From NCBI GenBank assembly GCA_024397955.1, contig CP073744.1, positions 558,001 through 622,000 on the forward strand: a stretch of DNA of 64,000 nt, written 5' to 3'. The notes under the pieces were generated by a model. It was not told where the DNA came from and ran no database searches. It worked only from the letters and a program-made list of their open reading frames with translations. A program made the translations under genes and the position numbers. Within the stretch, counting starts at the first letter, position 1, and every line of letters starts with the position of its first letter. Below are positions 36,887-46,762 of the stretch, piece by piece. This stretch comes from a bacterium SCSIO 12696. GTDB taxonomy: Bacteria; Pseudomonadota; Gammaproteobacteria; Pseudomonadales; Porticoccaceae.

Positions 36887-39718
36887 CTAGGAGGTGGTCA
36901 ATGCTGCTCGTACAAAGCGTTGTTGTTCTTCCAGGTGGGTGGACATATAGCCCGCCGCTGGTGCTGCAGAAGCGTCACGCCCTACATAATCCAAGTAAAT
37001 ATCTGGATAGAACTTGTGCAGGATGCGGCGCATATGGTGCTGACTGCTGTACCAGGCACCCTGGTTCACCGGTTCTTCCTGACACCAAACCACCGAAGTC
37101 AGGTTTTTAAACTGGTCAATCACCGCCGAAAGCTCATCGTCCGGGAACGGATACAGCTGTTCCAGGCGCACCAGAGCAACGTCTTCGATGCCACGCTCCA
37201 TACGCTCTTCCAACAGGTGGTAGTAAACCTTACCGCTACACATCACCAGGCGCGTTACTTTCGCAGGGTCCACTTGATTGTCACCAATCACTGAGTGGAA
37301 GCTGCCATTGGCCAGATCCTCCAGGGAAGAGGTAGCCAGCTTGTGGCGCAGAATCCATTTCGGACTCATTACCACCAATGGGCGACGCATGGGGCGCACC
37401 GCCTGGCGACGCAGCATGTGGAATACCTGGGCCGGTGTTGTGGGAATACATACCTGAATATTGTGTTCTGCACACAATTGCAGGTAGCGTTCCAGGCGCG
37501 CTGAAGAGTGCTCAGGCCCCTGCCCTTCATAACCGTGAGGCAACAACATAGTCAGGCCACAGAGACGGCCCCACTTGTGCTCACCACTGGTAATAAACTG
37601 ATCGATCACCACCTGGGCACCGTTGGCGAAATCACCAAACTGCGCTTCCCAGATGGTCAAGCCGTTGGGTTGCGTAGTGGCATAGCCATACTCAAACGCC
37701 AGCACCGCCTCTTCCGACAGATAGGAGTCGTAAATATCAAAGCGAGGCTGAGCCGCCGACAGGTTTTGCAGCGGTACATAGGATTCACCGTCTTTCTGGT
37801 TGTGCACAACCGCATGGCGGTGTGAGAAGGTACCACGGCCAATGTCCTGACCGGTCATACGTACCTGATAGCCCTCTTCCAATAACGTGGCGTAGGCCAG
37901 CAGTTCCGCCATACCCCAGTTCAAAGGCAGTGCACCACCGGCCATTTTGCGGCGATCGTCATAGATTTTGTTAACTTGGCGCTGGATAACAACGCCATCT
38001 GGCACGGTGCTGATGCGCTTGGCCACATCCTGAAGTTTGTGCAAGTCGTAGCTGGTATCTCCGGGCACCAGCCAGTTGTGGCCCAGGTAAGGCCGCCAGT
38101 CCACGTGCATCACTTCTTTGGGCTCTAACACCAAGTTGTGGGTAACGTCTTCGCCATTATCCAGTGCTGAGCGGTAGTCGTTGAGGAACTGGGTACCCTG
38201 AGCGTCGGAAATTACACCCTCTTTCACCAGCTGCTCGGCGTACAGGGCGCGAGTGGTTTTGTGAGTGCGAATCTTCTTGTACATCAGCGGTTGGGTAGCT
38301 GATGGCTCATCGGTTTCGTTGTGGCCGCGACGGCGGTAGCACACCAGGTCGAGAACGATGTCTTTCTTGAACTCGTAGCGGTAATCCATGGCCAACATGG
38401 TGGCAAACATCACCGCATCCGGGTCATCTCCATTCACATGAATGATCGGAGCCTGAACCATTTTGGCAATTTCAGTGGAATACTCGGTAGAGCGAGCATC
38501 CTCTTTGCGGCTGGTGGTAAAGCCCACCTGGTTGTTGAGCACAATATGAATAGAGCCGCCGGTTTTGTAAGCCCGGGTTTGGGACATCTGGAAGGTTTCC
38601 ATCACCACGCCCTGGCCGGCAAATGCGGCGTCGCCGTGAATCAGGATAGGCACTACCTTGCTGCCCTCTGGGTCGTCACGACGATCCATACGCGCGCGGC
38701 AGGAACCCTCTACCACTGGGCAGGCAATCTCCAGGTGCGACGGGTTGAAAGCCAGCGCCAAATGCACTTCGCCACCGGGGGTCATCACATTGGAAGAGAA
38801 GCCCTGGTGGTATTTCACGTCACCAGAGGTATTAACCAGCTTTTTGCCTTCAAACTCTTCAAACAGCTCTGCCGGGTTTTTACCCAGTACGTTCACCAAT
38901 ACATTGAGCCGGCCTCGGTGAGCCATACCTAATACCATTTCCTTGGCGCCGTATTCACCACCGCGACGAATCAGGCCGTCGAGCATGGGAATCAGGCTCT
39001 CGCCACCCTCCAAACCGAAGCGTTTGGTGCCCGGGTATTTGGAGTCCAGGTGTTTTTCCAGACCTTCAGCTGCCGTCAAACGCTGCAATACGTCGATACG
39101 AGCGCTGCTGTCGTAATTGGGGCGAGAGTGAACGCTTTCCACCCGCTGCTGTAACCAGCGCTTTTCAGAAAGGTCGGTGAGGTAGCCCACTTCCGGACCG
39201 ACACTGCCGCAATAGGTTTCTTCCAGCGACTGCACGATTTCCCGCAGCGTGGCTTCGTCCTTGCCAATAAATAAAGAGCCCGTTTGGAAAGTGGTGTCCA
39301 GATCAGCGCTATTGAGGCCATGGAATTGCAAATCCAAGTCTGGAGAGCCTGGGCGTTTCGCCAAGCCCAGCGGATCAAGTTTGGCCTTGAGATGGCCGCG
39401 CGAGCGATAAGCGCTGATGAGTTGCAGAACTTTTACTTGCTTGCGCTCGTGCTCGATGTTGACGCCACCGGAACCGGGGGCTGGGCCTTTGCGCGCTTTG
39501 CGCCGCCCAAGCAGCTCAAAATGCTGCTGGATAGTGGCGTGGGAAACATCCGGGCCACCACCATTTACGCGGGGTAAAGAATCAAAAAAGGCGCGCCATT
39601 CGTCTGGCACGCCATTGGGATCGTGTAGGTAATTTTCGTAGAGCGCTTCCACATAATCGGCATTGCCACCGGAAAAGTGGCTGCTGCGGATAAACTGCTC
39701 CATGATGCTTTCTGGCAT
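36887..39718 (-). CDS. sucA: 2-oxoglutarate dehydrogenase E1
   Basis: SucA is the thiamine-diphosphate-dependent decarboxylase of the 2-oxoglutarate dehydrogenase complex. The 943-residue protein has the family N-terminus (SGGNADYVEALYENYLHDPNGV-type, here DYVEALYENYLHDP). It also has GMAHRGRLNVLVN, HGDAAFAGQGVV with the ThDP region, RRGHNETDEPSATQP, and the transketolase-like C-terminal half ending in GYMSTHLEEQQR. The ATG at 39718 has GAGGAA upstream. A hairpin lies between sdhB and sucA. Confidence 0.97.
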   Translation of the reverse strand: MPESIMEQFIRSSHFSGGNADYVEALYENYLHDPNGVPDEWRAFFDSLPRVNGGGPDVSHATIQQHFELLGRRKARKGPAPGSGGVNIEHERKQVKVLQLISAYRSRGHLKAKLDPLGLAKRPGSPDLDLQFHGLNSADLDTTFQTGSLFIGKDEATLREIVQSLEETYCGSVGPEVGYLTDLSEKRWLQQRVESVHSRPNYDSSARIDVLQRLTAAEGLEKHLDSKYPGTKRFGLEGGESLIPMLDGLIRRGGEYGAKEMVLGMAHRGRLNVLVNVLGKNPAELFEEFEGKKLVNTSGDVKYHQGFSSNVMTPGGEVHLALAFNPSHLEIACPVVEGSCRARMDRRDDPEGSKVVPILIHGDAAFAGQGVVMETFQMSQTRAYKTGGSIHIVLNNQVGFTTSRKEDARSTEYSTEIAKMVQAPIIHVNGDDPDAVMFATMLAMDYRYEFKKDIVLDLVCYRRRGHNETDEPSATQPLMYKKIRTHKTTRALYAEQLVKEGVISDAQGTQFLNDYRSALDNGEDVTHNLVLEPKEVMHVDWRPYLGHNWLVPGDTSYDLHKLQDVAKRISTVPDGVVIQRQVNKIYDDRRKMAGGALPLNWGMAELLAYATLLEEGYQVRMTGQDIGRGTFSHRHAVVHNQKDGESYVPLQNLSAAQPRFDIYDSYLSEEAVLAFEYGYATTQPNGLTIWEAQFGDFANGAQVVIDQFITSGEHKWGRLCGLTMLLPHGYEGQGPEHSSARLERYLQLCAEHNIQVCIPTTPAQVFHMLRRQAVRPMRRPLVVMSPKWILRHKLATSSLEDLANGSFHSVIGDNQVDPAKVTRLVMCSGKVYYHLLEERMERGIEDVALVRLEQLYPFPDDELSAVIDQFKNLTSVVWCQEEPVNQGAWYSSQHHMRRILHKFYPDIYLDYVGRDASAAPAAGYMSTHLEEQQRFVRAALTTS

Positions 39719-39800
39719 CGCTATTTATTCCTCAATGTAGTGTTTAAACCCAATGTCAAAGTGACAACTGCTCACTGCCAAAATGGATATTTGAATCCGT

Positions 39801-39834
39801 CGCTCTTCCAGGACTGACAAGCCATGGAAGAGCG
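39801..39834 (-). promoter_or_regulatory. Stem-loop between sdhB and sucA
   Basis: CGCTCTTCCA (39801-39810) and TGGAAGAGCG (39825-39834) make a perfect ten-pair stem with a 14-base loop. No T-run follows on either strand, so it is more likely an mRNA-stabilising or processing hairpin than a terminator. It divides the sdh and suc parts of the operon. Confidence 0.6.
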
Positions 39835-39848
39835 AGACAAGCACCACA

Positions 39849-40553
39849 TCAGGACTTATTGGACAATAGCATATGACGGATATGGCCAATCGCTTTTGTG
39901 GGGTTCAAGCCTTTCGGGCACACCGCCACACAGTTCTGAATAGTGTGGCAACGGAACACACTGAATGGGTCACTCAGGTTTTCCAGGCGCTTTTCGGTAA
40001 CCGTGTCGCGGCTGTCTGCGAGGAAACGGTAGGACTGCAACAGGCCTGCAGGACCAATAAATTTGTCCGGGTTCCACCAGAACGACGGGCAGGAGGTGGA
40101 ACAGCAAGCGCACAAAATACACTCGTAGAGACCATCCAGCTTCTCACGATCTTCGGGGGATTGTTTGCGCTCGATACCCTCTACCGGAGTGTCGTTTTGC
40201 AGATAAGGCTCTACTTTGCGGTACTGGGCGTAGAACTGGCTCATGTCCACTACCAGATCGCGAATCACCGGCAGGCCAGGTAAGGGGCGCAGCACCAACT
40301 TGCCGTTGGGAGCCACCTCGGACAACGGCTTGATACAGGCCAAGCCATTTTTGCCATTCATGTTCATGCCGTCGGAGCCGCATACCCCTTCGCGACAGGA
40401 ACGGCGATAAGCCAAGCTGGCGTCTTGAGCCTTTAATAGCTCAAGCACGTCCAAAATCATCAGATCGCGACCCTTGGTGTCCACCTGATAGCTCTTCATG
40501 TAGGGAGCGCGATCGGTTTCCGGGTTGTAGCGATAAATTTCAACATTCAACAT
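39849..40553 (-). CDS. sdhB: Succinate dehydrogenase iron-sulfur subunit
   Basis: SdhB passes electrons from the SdhA flavin toward quinone through three iron-sulfur clusters. The 234-residue protein shows the [2Fe-2S] ligands (SCREGVCGSDG...LAC), the [4Fe-4S] motif CILCACCSTSCP and the [3Fe-4S] motif CHTIQNCVAVCPKGLNP. It follows sdhA by 61 bases. The membrane anchors SdhC and SdhD that it must dock to are not encoded in this cluster. Confidence 0.97.
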   Translation of the reverse strand: MLNVEIYRYNPETDRAPYMKSYQVDTKGRDLMILDVLELLKAQDASLAYRRSCREGVCGSDGMNMNGKNGLACIKPLSEVAPNGKLVLRPLPGLPVIRDLVVDMSQFYAQYRKVEPYLQNDTPVEGIERKQSPEDREKLDGLYECILCACCSTSCPSFWWNPDKFIGPAGLLQSYRFLADSRDTVTEKRLENLSDPFSVFRCHTIQNCVAVCPKGLNPTKAIGHIRHMLLSNKS

Positions 40554-40614
40554 AGTAACTGCCCTCTTGTTCTTTTAGGCACCTTGCTCTTTCAGGTACT
40601 TAACTTTCAGGTGC

Positions 40615-42387
40615 TTAGTAAGTACGTGCTTTAGGCTGGAAGGTATCCACAGTGTTCGGCGTAAAGTTCACATCGCGCTTGGCAACACGCTTGTCCGCCG
40701 GGAAGTACAGGGAGTGGCACAGCCAATTTTCGTCGTCACGCTCTTGGAAGTCTTCCCGAGCGTGGGCGCCGCGAGACTCTTCACGCTCTTCCGCTGCAAC
40801 GGCAGTGGCTTCGGCCACTTCCAACAGGTTCTGCAGTTCCAAGGCCTCGATGCGAGCGGTATTGAACGCTGAACTCTTGTCGTCCAGGCGAACATTCTCG
40901 ATGCGCTTGCGCAAATCCGCCAGCTTCTCAATGCCCTCTTTCATAAAGTCACCGCGGCGGAATACGCCAAAGTGGTTCTGCATAATGCTTTGCAGTTCGG
41001 TACGCAGTTCGGCAGCACCTTCACCATCGTTGGTGTTATTTACGCGATTGAGGCGAGCCATGGCCGCTTCAATATCCGCATCAGTGGCTTCATCCAACTC
41101 GATGCCTTCACGCAGCTGCTTCTCGATAAACAAACCAGAAGCGCGACCGAATACCACCAGGTCAAGCAGCGAGTTACCGCCCAGGCGGTTGGCACCGTGA
41201 ACGGAAACACAAGCGGCTTCACCACAGGCGTAGAAGCCTGGGATAACCACGTCGTTGCCATTTTCGTCTTGGGTCAGAGCCTGGCCATTCACATTGGTGG
41301 GGATGCCACCCATCATGTAGTGACAAGTAGGCACTACCGGAATCGGGTCTTTGGCCGGGTCGGTGTGAGCAAAAGTTTTCGACAGTTCCATAATGCCGGG
41401 CAAACGGCTGTTCAGAACTTCTTCACCCAGGTGGTCCAGCTTCAGATAAACGTGATCGCCGTTTTCACCACAGCCACGACCATCAAGGATTTCCAATACC
41501 ATGGAGCGAGCCACTACGTCGCGGCCAGCCAGGTCTTTGGCGTTGGGCGCGTAACGCTCCATAAAGCGCTCGCCGTCTTTGTTAATCAGGTAGCCACCTT
41601 CACCGCGACAACCTTCGGTAACCAGTACACCGGCACCGGCAATACCGGTTGGGTGGAACTGCCACATTTCCATGTCTTGCATGGGGAAGCCAGCACGCAG
41701 AGCCATACCAATACCGTCGCCAGTATTGATGTGAGCGTTAGTAGTAGAGGCGTAAATACGACCAGCACCACCAGTGGCAAATACCGTGGCTTTGGACTTA
41801 ACGTACACCACTTCGCCATCTTCGATATTAATGGCAATAACACCAACAACAGCGCCAGAGCTATTTTTCACCAAATCAACCGCAAACCACTCGTTGAGGA
41901 AGGTGGTGTTGTTTTTCAGGTTGCTCTGGTAGAGGGTGTGCAGCAGTGCGTGACCAGTACGGTCAGCAGCAGCACAGGTACGGGCTGCTTGCCCGCCCTC
42001 ACCAAACTCTTTGGACTGGCCGCCGAAGGGACGCTGGTAAATACGACCTTCCTCGGTGCGGGAGAATGGCAGGCCCATGTGCTCCAGCTCAAAGATCGTC
42101 TCCGGGCCAACCTGACACATGTATTCGATAGCGTCTTGGTCACCGATGTAGTCTGAACCCTTGACGGTATCGTACATGTGCCAGCGCCAATCGTCATTGG
42201 GGTCCGAGCTGGCAATGGAGCAAGTGATACCACCCTGTGCAGATACGGTGTGTGAACGGGTAGGAAACACCTTAGTGATTACTGCGGTGTTAAAGCCCGA
42301 TTGAGCCATTTGCAGAGCTGCGCGCATACCCGCGCCGCCGCCGCCTACTACGATGCCATCAAAAGAAATTGTTCTTATATCAGCCAT
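40615..42387 (-). CDS. sdhA: Succinate dehydrogenase flavoprotein subunit
   Basis: SdhA oxidises succinate to fumarate with covalently bound FAD. The 590-residue protein has the dinucleotide motif [15 protein letters not shown], the FAD-linking His46 in SHTVSAQGG, the substrate-site segments HPTGIAGAG and [19 protein letters not shown], and the C-terminal end ...[10 protein letters not shown] typical of SdhA. The start has GAGGGG upstream. It is the first gene of the operon here, which is abnormal: sdhC and sdhD normally precede it. Confidence 0.97.
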   Translation of the reverse strand: MADIRTISFDGIVVGGGGAGMRAALQMAQSGFNTAVITKVFPTRSHTVSAQGGITCSIASSDPNDDWRWHMYDTVKGSDYIGDQDAIEYMCQVGPETIFELEHMGLPFSRTEEGRIYQRPFGGQSKEFGEGGQAARTCAAADRTGHALLHTLYQSNLKNNTTFLNEWFAVDLVKNSSGAVVGVIAINIEDGEVVYVKSKATVFATGGAGRIYASTTNAHINTGDGIGMALRAGFPMQDMEMWQFHPTGIAGAGVLVTEGCRGEGGYLINKDGERFMERYAPNAKDLAGRDVVARSMVLEILDGRGCGENGDHVYLKLDHLGEEVLNSRLPGIMELSKTFAHTDPAKDPIPVVPTCHYMMGGIPTNVNGQALTQDENGNDVVIPGFYACGEAACVSVHGANRLGGNSLLDLVVFGRASGLFIEKQLREGIELDEATDADIEAAMARLNRVNNTNDGEGAAELRTELQSIMQNHFGVFRRGDFMKEGIEKLADLRKRIENVRLDDKSSAFNTARIEALELQNLLEVAEATAVAAEEREESRGAHAREDFQERDDENWLCHSLYFPADKRVAKRDVNFTPNTVDTFQPKARTY

Positions 42388-42806
42388 TGGCTATATGTCC
42401 CCTCGTGTACTGTCTTAAATTGCAAGGTAAAAGGGCCTTTATTCGCTGAGGCCATGACACCGCCAACATCGCTGCAAGAGTGTCACAATGGTGCTTTTTT
42501 TATCCAGCTGAAAAGGGTCGATCACCCTTTAAAATCGCGCTGATTATAGGATCGTTACAGTGCCATTACAAATGCTCATCGCCAGAACTCCCGGAGTTGC
42601 CGGGCTTTGAGCAATGATATCCTCAATAAAGCACTTTATCTCTGTAAAACAGCTACAAAACCGCAATATGAGTTGACACAAAACCTATCAAACGATAGCT
42701 TCTCACCGGGTCATAATCCAGTTTTTCAGGGATTTCCCGATTTCTGGCTTGACATTTTCTTACACACCCACCCCCTTAGTGGTATCTGGTGCTCACGGGA
42801 GTTTTT
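42388..42806. other. Divergent sdhA/gltA intergenic region lacking sdhC and sdhD
   Basis: These 419 bases separate sdhA from the divergent gltA. In pseudomonads and E. coli this place holds sdhC and sdhD (each about 115-130 codons with three membrane helices). Here the minus strand has no ORF of 60 codons or more and no visible hydrophobic coding remnant. A candidate sdhA promoter (42543-42571) and a small hairpin AAAGGGT/ACCCTTT (42512-42530) lie near sdhA. TTGACA hexamers at 42673 and 42749 lie on the gltA side without good -10 partners. Confidence 0.7.
42543..42571 (-). promoter_or_regulatory. Candidate sigma-70 promoter of sdhA
   Basis: On the minus strand, TTGTAA (42571-42566) and a consensus TATAAT (42548-42543) are separated by 17 bases. 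Transcription would start near 42536, giving a leader of about 150 bases to sdhA. This suggests that sdhA is now the true first gene of the operon. Confidence 0.5.
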
Positions 42807-44081
42807 ATGTCTGATAGAAAAGCAGTACTTAGCGTTGACGGTCTCGATAACCCAATTGAGCTACCGCTATACAGCGGCACCGCAGGGCAAGATGTAATTA
42901 ACATAGGCCCCATGGCCAAAAATGGCCTGTTTACTTTTGATCCGGGCTTCACCGCAACCGCATCCTGCGAGTCAAAAATCACCTATATTGATGGTGCAAA
43001 CGGTGTGTTGCTGCACCGGGGCTATCCCATCGAGCAATTGGCGGCCAAATCGGACTTCCTCGAGACTTGCTATCTGCTGCTCAATGGCGAATTGCCAGAC
43101 GCACAAGAAAAGAGCGACTTTTACAACACCATTACCTACCACACCATGGTAAGCCGCTCTATTGAGCTGTTTTTGAATGGTTTCCGTTATGACGCCCACC
43201 CCATGGCTATTATGTGTGGTTCGGTGGGTGCGATGTCGAGCTTCTATCACGACTCATTGGATATCTCCAACCCCGAGCACCGGATGATTTCCGCACATCG
43301 CCTGATTGCCAAAATGCCTACCCTGGCGGCCATGTGCTACAAGCATTACATCGGCCAACCTTATATTTACCCAGACAACTCTCTCAGCTATTCGGAAAAC
43401 TTCCTCCACATGATGTTCAACACCCCCTGTGAACATAAGGAAGTTAACCCCATCCTGGCTCGCGCTATGGATCGCATCTTTTTGTTGCACGCGGACCATG
43501 AACAGAATGCATCCACCTCCACGGTACGCCTGGCAGGCTCTTCCGGGGCCAACCCGTTTGCCTGTATTGCTGCCGGCATTGCCGCTCTGTGGGGACCAGC
43601 TCACGGCGGCGCCAACGAAGCTGTACTGACAATGCTTGAGGAAATTGGCGACGAGAGCCGCATTGATGAATTTGTCGCTCGAGCCAAAGACAAAAATGAT
43701 CCATTCCGCCTGATGGGCTTCGGTCACCGTGTGTACAAAAACTTCGACCCTCGCGCCACCATCATGAAGCAGACCTGTGATGAAGTTCTGGAAGCACTGG
43801 GTGTTGAAGATCCGCTGCTGAAAATTGCCAAGCGCCTGGAGCAAATCGCACTGGAAGACGAGTACTTTATCGAGAAAAAACTCTATCCCAATGTGGATTT
43901 CTATTCTGGCATTATCCTTAAAGCCATGGGCATCCCAGTGGAAATGTTTACCGTTATTTTCGCCACCGGCCGCACTGTAGGCTGGATCGCTCACTGGAAT
44001 GAAATGCTCAGTAACGCTTATAAAATTGGTCGCCCTCGGCAACTTTATACCGGGGCCGCAAAGCGCGATTACCCGGAATAA
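42807..44081 (+). CDS. gltA: Citrate synthase (type II)
   Basis: GltA condenses oxaloacetate and acetyl-CoA, the entry step of the TCA cycle. The 424-residue protein is of the hexameric, NADH-inhibited Gram-negative type, with a beta-rich N-terminal domain. Catalytic residues are His266 ([11 protein letters not shown]), His307 (GFGHRVYKN) and Asp364 (DFYSGII). I start at [10 protein letters not shown] (42807), with GGGAG upstream, rather than at an upstream in-frame codon. It is divergent from sdhA and ends in a strong terminator. Confidence 0.97.
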   Translation: MSDRKAVLSVDGLDNPIELPLYSGTAGQDVINIGPMAKNGLFTFDPGFTATASCESKITYIDGANGVLLHRGYPIEQLAAKSDFLETCYLLLNGELPDAQEKSDFYNTITYHTMVSRSIELFLNGFRYDAHPMAIMCGSVGAMSSFYHDSLDISNPEHRMISAHRLIAKMPTLAAMCYKHYIGQPYIYPDNSLSYSENFLHMMFNTPCEHKEVNPILARAMDRIFLLHADHEQNASTSTVRLAGSSGANPFACIAAGIAALWGPAHGGANEAVLTMLEEIGDESRIDEFVARAKDKNDPFRLMGFGHRVYKNFDPRATIMKQTCDEVLEALGVEDPLLKIAKRLEQIALEDEYFIEKKLYPNVDFYSGIILKAMGIPVEMFTVIFATGRTVGWIAHWNEMLSNAYKIGRPRQLYTGAAKRDYPE

Positions 44082-44083
44082 AC

Positions 44084-44108
44084 AAAACGCCCTTCGGGGC
44101 GTTTTTTT
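44084..44108 (+). terminator. Rho-independent terminator of gltA
   Basis: A perfect nine-pair stem AAAACGCCC/GGGCGTTTT with a TTCG tetraloop (44084-44105) is followed by more T. It begins three bases after the gltA stop. Confidence 0.95.
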
Positions 44109-44218
44109 ATGGCTAAAGACTAACCTATTGGTGAAATCACAACACCGCCAACCTGTTGTGTTTACCAATAACACTCAAAGCCATACACTTACCACATTGC
44201 TATAACCTGTCTTTGCTC

Positions 44219-45433
44219 ATGGTGCCGATACTCGCTCGCTTTATGACACCACTGCTGTGCCTGGCTGCAGCACTCGTTGTGCTCCCCCAAGCCGCCACAG
44301 TGGATCGCGAACAACTTGCCCCCCTGCCTTATGTCATTTGTGCGCTGGCAACCTTAATTGCCTTGCTGGCTCAGCAAGCCAGAGAGTTAGCCGCTGCGGT
44401 ACTGGCTCTGCTGAGCTATTGGATAATACGTAACTACCTGCAGCTGTCATTAAATACAGAGCCTGCCGGGCAGGTGTTTTCAGTGTTGTCACTGTGGCTT
44501 CCAGTAGCAATTATCGCCCTGCTGCTACTGCCCGACACCAGCTTGCGTCACCCCAGCGGCATCACCGCTATTTTGGCAGCACCACTAACCACCCTGTTGA
44601 TCACTGGCTTATTTGCACTAAACCCACTGTGGTTTAGTGAGCAATCCAACGCGCTATTGGCGACCAGCTTTCATGGCTTGAGATTACCCACTTTATCTGC
44701 GTTCCTGTTTATCTCTGCCTTTCTAGTAGCCATGGCACGTCTACTGTGGCGGAATAATTACGCCGATAGCAGCTTGTTGGGTTGTGCTTTGCTTGCCGGG
44801 GCAACATTGGGATGGTTCCAGCTGGCTAATATCTCTGCGGTGATGTTTTCTGCCATCGGCACGCTTTTGCTGATTAATCAGGTATCGAGTTTTCTCCATA
44901 TCGGCTACCGAGACGAGTTGACCCAAATTGCCAATCGTCGCGCCCTGCACAAAGCTGCCAGAGAGTTGCGCAGCAACTACAGCCTGGCGATGGTGGATAT
45001 TGATCACTTTAAGAAAATTAATGACAAGCACGGCCATGATCTGGGCGACCAGGTACTCAAAGTGGTGGCAGGTAAACTCCGCGAGGTGGGCAGCGGCGGC
45101 AAAGCCTTTCGTTATGGCGGTGAAGAATTTTGCCTGCTGTTTAATGGCAAAAATGCAGAACAAATTGAAGCGGAGCTGGAAAAGCTGCGCCAAGCTATTG
45201 CCGAATACGATATGGTTATGCGCGATCGCAGCAACCGTCCCCGACGACAAAAAAGTGGGATTAAAAAACGCGGCGCGACTCGCCGTAAAAGTAATATTCG
45301 CATTACCGTCAGCATGGGTTTGGCAGACAACACCGTTGATGACGGCGCTTTTGAACGAGTAATGAAAGCCGCAGATAATGCGCTCTATGGCGCCAAGCGC
45401 AGTGGCAGGAATCGATTAAAGGTGGCTGCTTAA
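44219..45433 (+). CDS. Membrane-bound diguanylate cyclase (GGDEF)
   Basis: This protein makes cyclic di-GMP. The N-terminal half (about residues 8-225) is highly hydrophobic, with about seven membrane segments and no known sensor domain. The GGDEF domain follows (YRDELTQIANRRAL, LAMVDIDHFKKINDKHGHDLGD), with the active-site GGEEF at 300-304. No RxxD inhibitory site precedes GGEEF. A basic insert (about 335-365, RPRRQKSGIKKRGATRRK) sits before the conserved ITVSMGLA strand. The start is uncertain: ATG codons at 44219 and 44243 are both possible, the frame is open from 44156, and no clear ribosome site is visible. Confidence 0.88.
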   Translation: MVPILARFMTPLLCLAAALVVLPQAATVDREQLAPLPYVICALATLIALLAQQARELAAAVLALLSYWIIRNYLQLSLNTEPAGQVFSVLSLWLPVAIIALLLLPDTSLRHPSGITAILAAPLTTLLITGLFALNPLWFSEQSNALLATSFHGLRLPTLSAFLFISAFLVAMARLLWRNNYADSSLLGCALLAGATLGWFQLANISAVMFSAIGTLLLINQVSSFLHIGYRDELTQIANRRALHKAARELRSNYSLAMVDIDHFKKINDKHGHDLGDQVLKVVAGKLREVGSGGKAFRYGGEEFCLLFNGKNAEQIEAELEKLRQAIAEYDMVMRDRSNRPRRQKSGIKKRGATRRKSNIRITVSMGLADNTVDDGAFERVMKAADNALYGAKRSGRNRLKVAA

Positions 45434-45441
45434 CCCAATCA

Positions 45442-46023
45442 TTATTTATCAAGCTGTATTTCTTGTGCACGATACTCGACATACTTTCTATTTAAATCAC
45501 TCTTTTCTTTAGCTGTCATAGCGCTAATCGGCAACCCCTTTTCACAACGGTGCAACTCAACGAAGTCTTTCCAAGATGTGTATTTTCCTGAATATGGGGT
45601 GATGTCGAGCCAAGAAGGTTTTTCAAATTTGTAGGGAGACTCTTCGAGAGAGATATAGCCTCTTTGCAGTTGAAGAAACTGCCAGTGGCGATAATGAACA
45701 AAGTTAATGACACTTAAAAATGCTATCAACGAGAAACTTATTATGGCCAACAAATGGCGTTTTTTTACCAAACTTGAAAGCCATTCACCGAGGCTCCATA
45801 GAAGCATCAGTATAAATACCAAACCAAACTGATAAAATGGATCATCCCATCTATCTGCATACAGCCAGATGTCAGAGGCTTGCCAACATTCCCAAGTTGC
45901 GTGAATTTGCCAGGATTGAAGAAAGTACAACCAGCCAATAACCAGGCCACCAACTAAAAGCGTCCCTAATCGAAGTTGCTGCCAAGGGTCGTCCGTTTTT
46001 ACAATTATCTTCTTTCTGAACAT
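45442..46023 (-). CDS. Hypothetical membrane protein
   Basis: The 193-residue protein is not recognised. It has three hydrophobic segments in its first 115 residues (about 22-38, 64-80 and 92-110), Trp-rich loops, and a C-terminal charged soluble tail of about 80 residues. I start at MFRKKIIV (46023), preceded by AGGA; the frame extends six codons upstream. It converges with the diguanylate cyclase, the two stops lying eight bases apart. It is AT-richer than the neighbours. No function can be assigned. Confidence 0.7.
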   Translation of the reverse strand: MFRKKIIVKTDDPWQQLRLGTLLVGGLVIGWLYFLQSWQIHATWECWQASDIWLYADRWDDPFYQFGLVFILMLLWSLGEWLSSLVKKRHLLAIISFSLIAFLSVINFVHYRHWQFLQLQRGYISLEESPYKFEKPSWLDITPYSGKYTSWKDFVELHRCEKGLPISAMTAKEKSDLNRKYVEYRAQEIQLDK

Positions 46024-46059
46024 ACTTGCATCCTGAAGCAAGTATTAGCTTAACAAACT

Positions 46060-46089
46060 AAAAAGCCACTTAATAATAAAGTGGCTTTT
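46060..46089 (-). terminator. Rho-independent terminator after the SRPBCC gene
   Basis: AAAAGCCACTT (46061-46071) pairs with AAGTGGCTTTT (46079-46089) around a seven-base loop. On the minus strand it is followed by a T-run (plus-strand A-run at 46060-46064). It lies about 50 bases after the SRPBCC stop. Confidence 0.82.
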
Positions 46090-46136
46090 ACGTATCTCAA
46101 AAACCAAATTAGCTGATAGTTACTCTATACAAACAA

Positions 46137-46682
46137 TCAAGGAGTATTACCCTTTAGGCTTTCCTGCCCCTCCACAACTCGTTTTAAATTTGCCAATCCG
46201 GTTTCGTAGTCTGGCCCCAACATGCCATCCATCATCAAACCAAATCCTCGGCTCAATAAATTCCAGCCATGGTCGGTATCAAACGACCAGGTAATACTGG
46301 TTAGCTCCCCAGTGCTGGTAATGCGATAGTTGGCATTTGCGGTGCCTTGCGCACCAAAATCCAGGGTGGTTTCTACGTAGTTATAGGGCTCAGATTTAAT
46401 AATTTCCTGAGAGCCACTCCCCACTTGGTCACTGTCGCTTTGCCAGGCCATTTTGCTGCCGACACCGGACTCAGGGCCACTGTATTGATAGCGAGTATTT
46501 GGGTCTTTCGCCGCCCAGGGAGACCACTGGTTAAAGTGCTGAAAGTTATTGACGTACTCAAAGACCCTTTCTTGTGGCGCCTTGATCACTGTGGAACGCT
46601 CCACATGAGTAGTCGACGGCAGGCAAAGCCCTACTACAGCCAGCAATACAACAACAATCGATAATACCTTCAGTACTTTCAT
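46137..46682 (-). CDS. SRPBCC (START-like) family protein with N-terminal anchor
   Basis: The 181-residue protein starts with a hydrophobic segment (about 5-22, VLSIVVVLLAVVGLCL), an anchor or signal. A polyketide-cyclase/START-like ligand-binding fold follows: VERSTVIKAPQERVFEYVNNFQHFNQWSPW is typical, cited here by its core APQERVFEYV and WSPW. Such proteins bind hydrophobic ligands; the ligand is unknown. GGGGGAT precedes the ATG. It lies about 80 bases after metZ on the same strand and is closed by its own terminator. Confidence 0.87.
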   Translation of the reverse strand: MKVLKVLSIVVVLLAVVGLCLPSTTHVERSTVIKAPQERVFEYVNNFQHFNQWSPWAAKDPNTRYQYSGPESGVGSKMAWQSDSDQVGSGSQEIIKSEPYNYVETTLDFGAQGTANANYRITSTGELTSITWSFDTDHGWNLLSRGFGLMMDGMLGPDYETGLANLKRVVEGQESLKGNTP

Positions 46683-46762
46683 AGCATCCCCCTGCTTTTT
46701 TAGTACTCAATATCCGGTTTTTAAGAATAGAGCTTTTGCATGCGCACTGTAAAAAAGCGGCA

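Noticed and set aside
40972..42156. A 394-codon plus-strand open frame opposite sdhA
   Set aside because: Antisense shadow of a highly conserved gene; the composition follows the sdhA codon positions.
42749..42754. A perfect TTGACA near gltA as a promoter -35
   Set aside because: No acceptable -10 hexamer lies 15-19 bases downstream, where the sequence is a run of C.
42607..42897. A 96-codon plus-strand ORF upstream of gltA, considered as a displaced sdhC or sdhD
   Set aside because: It overlaps the gltA start in another frame, has no three-helix pattern, and is on the wrong strand for the sdh operon.
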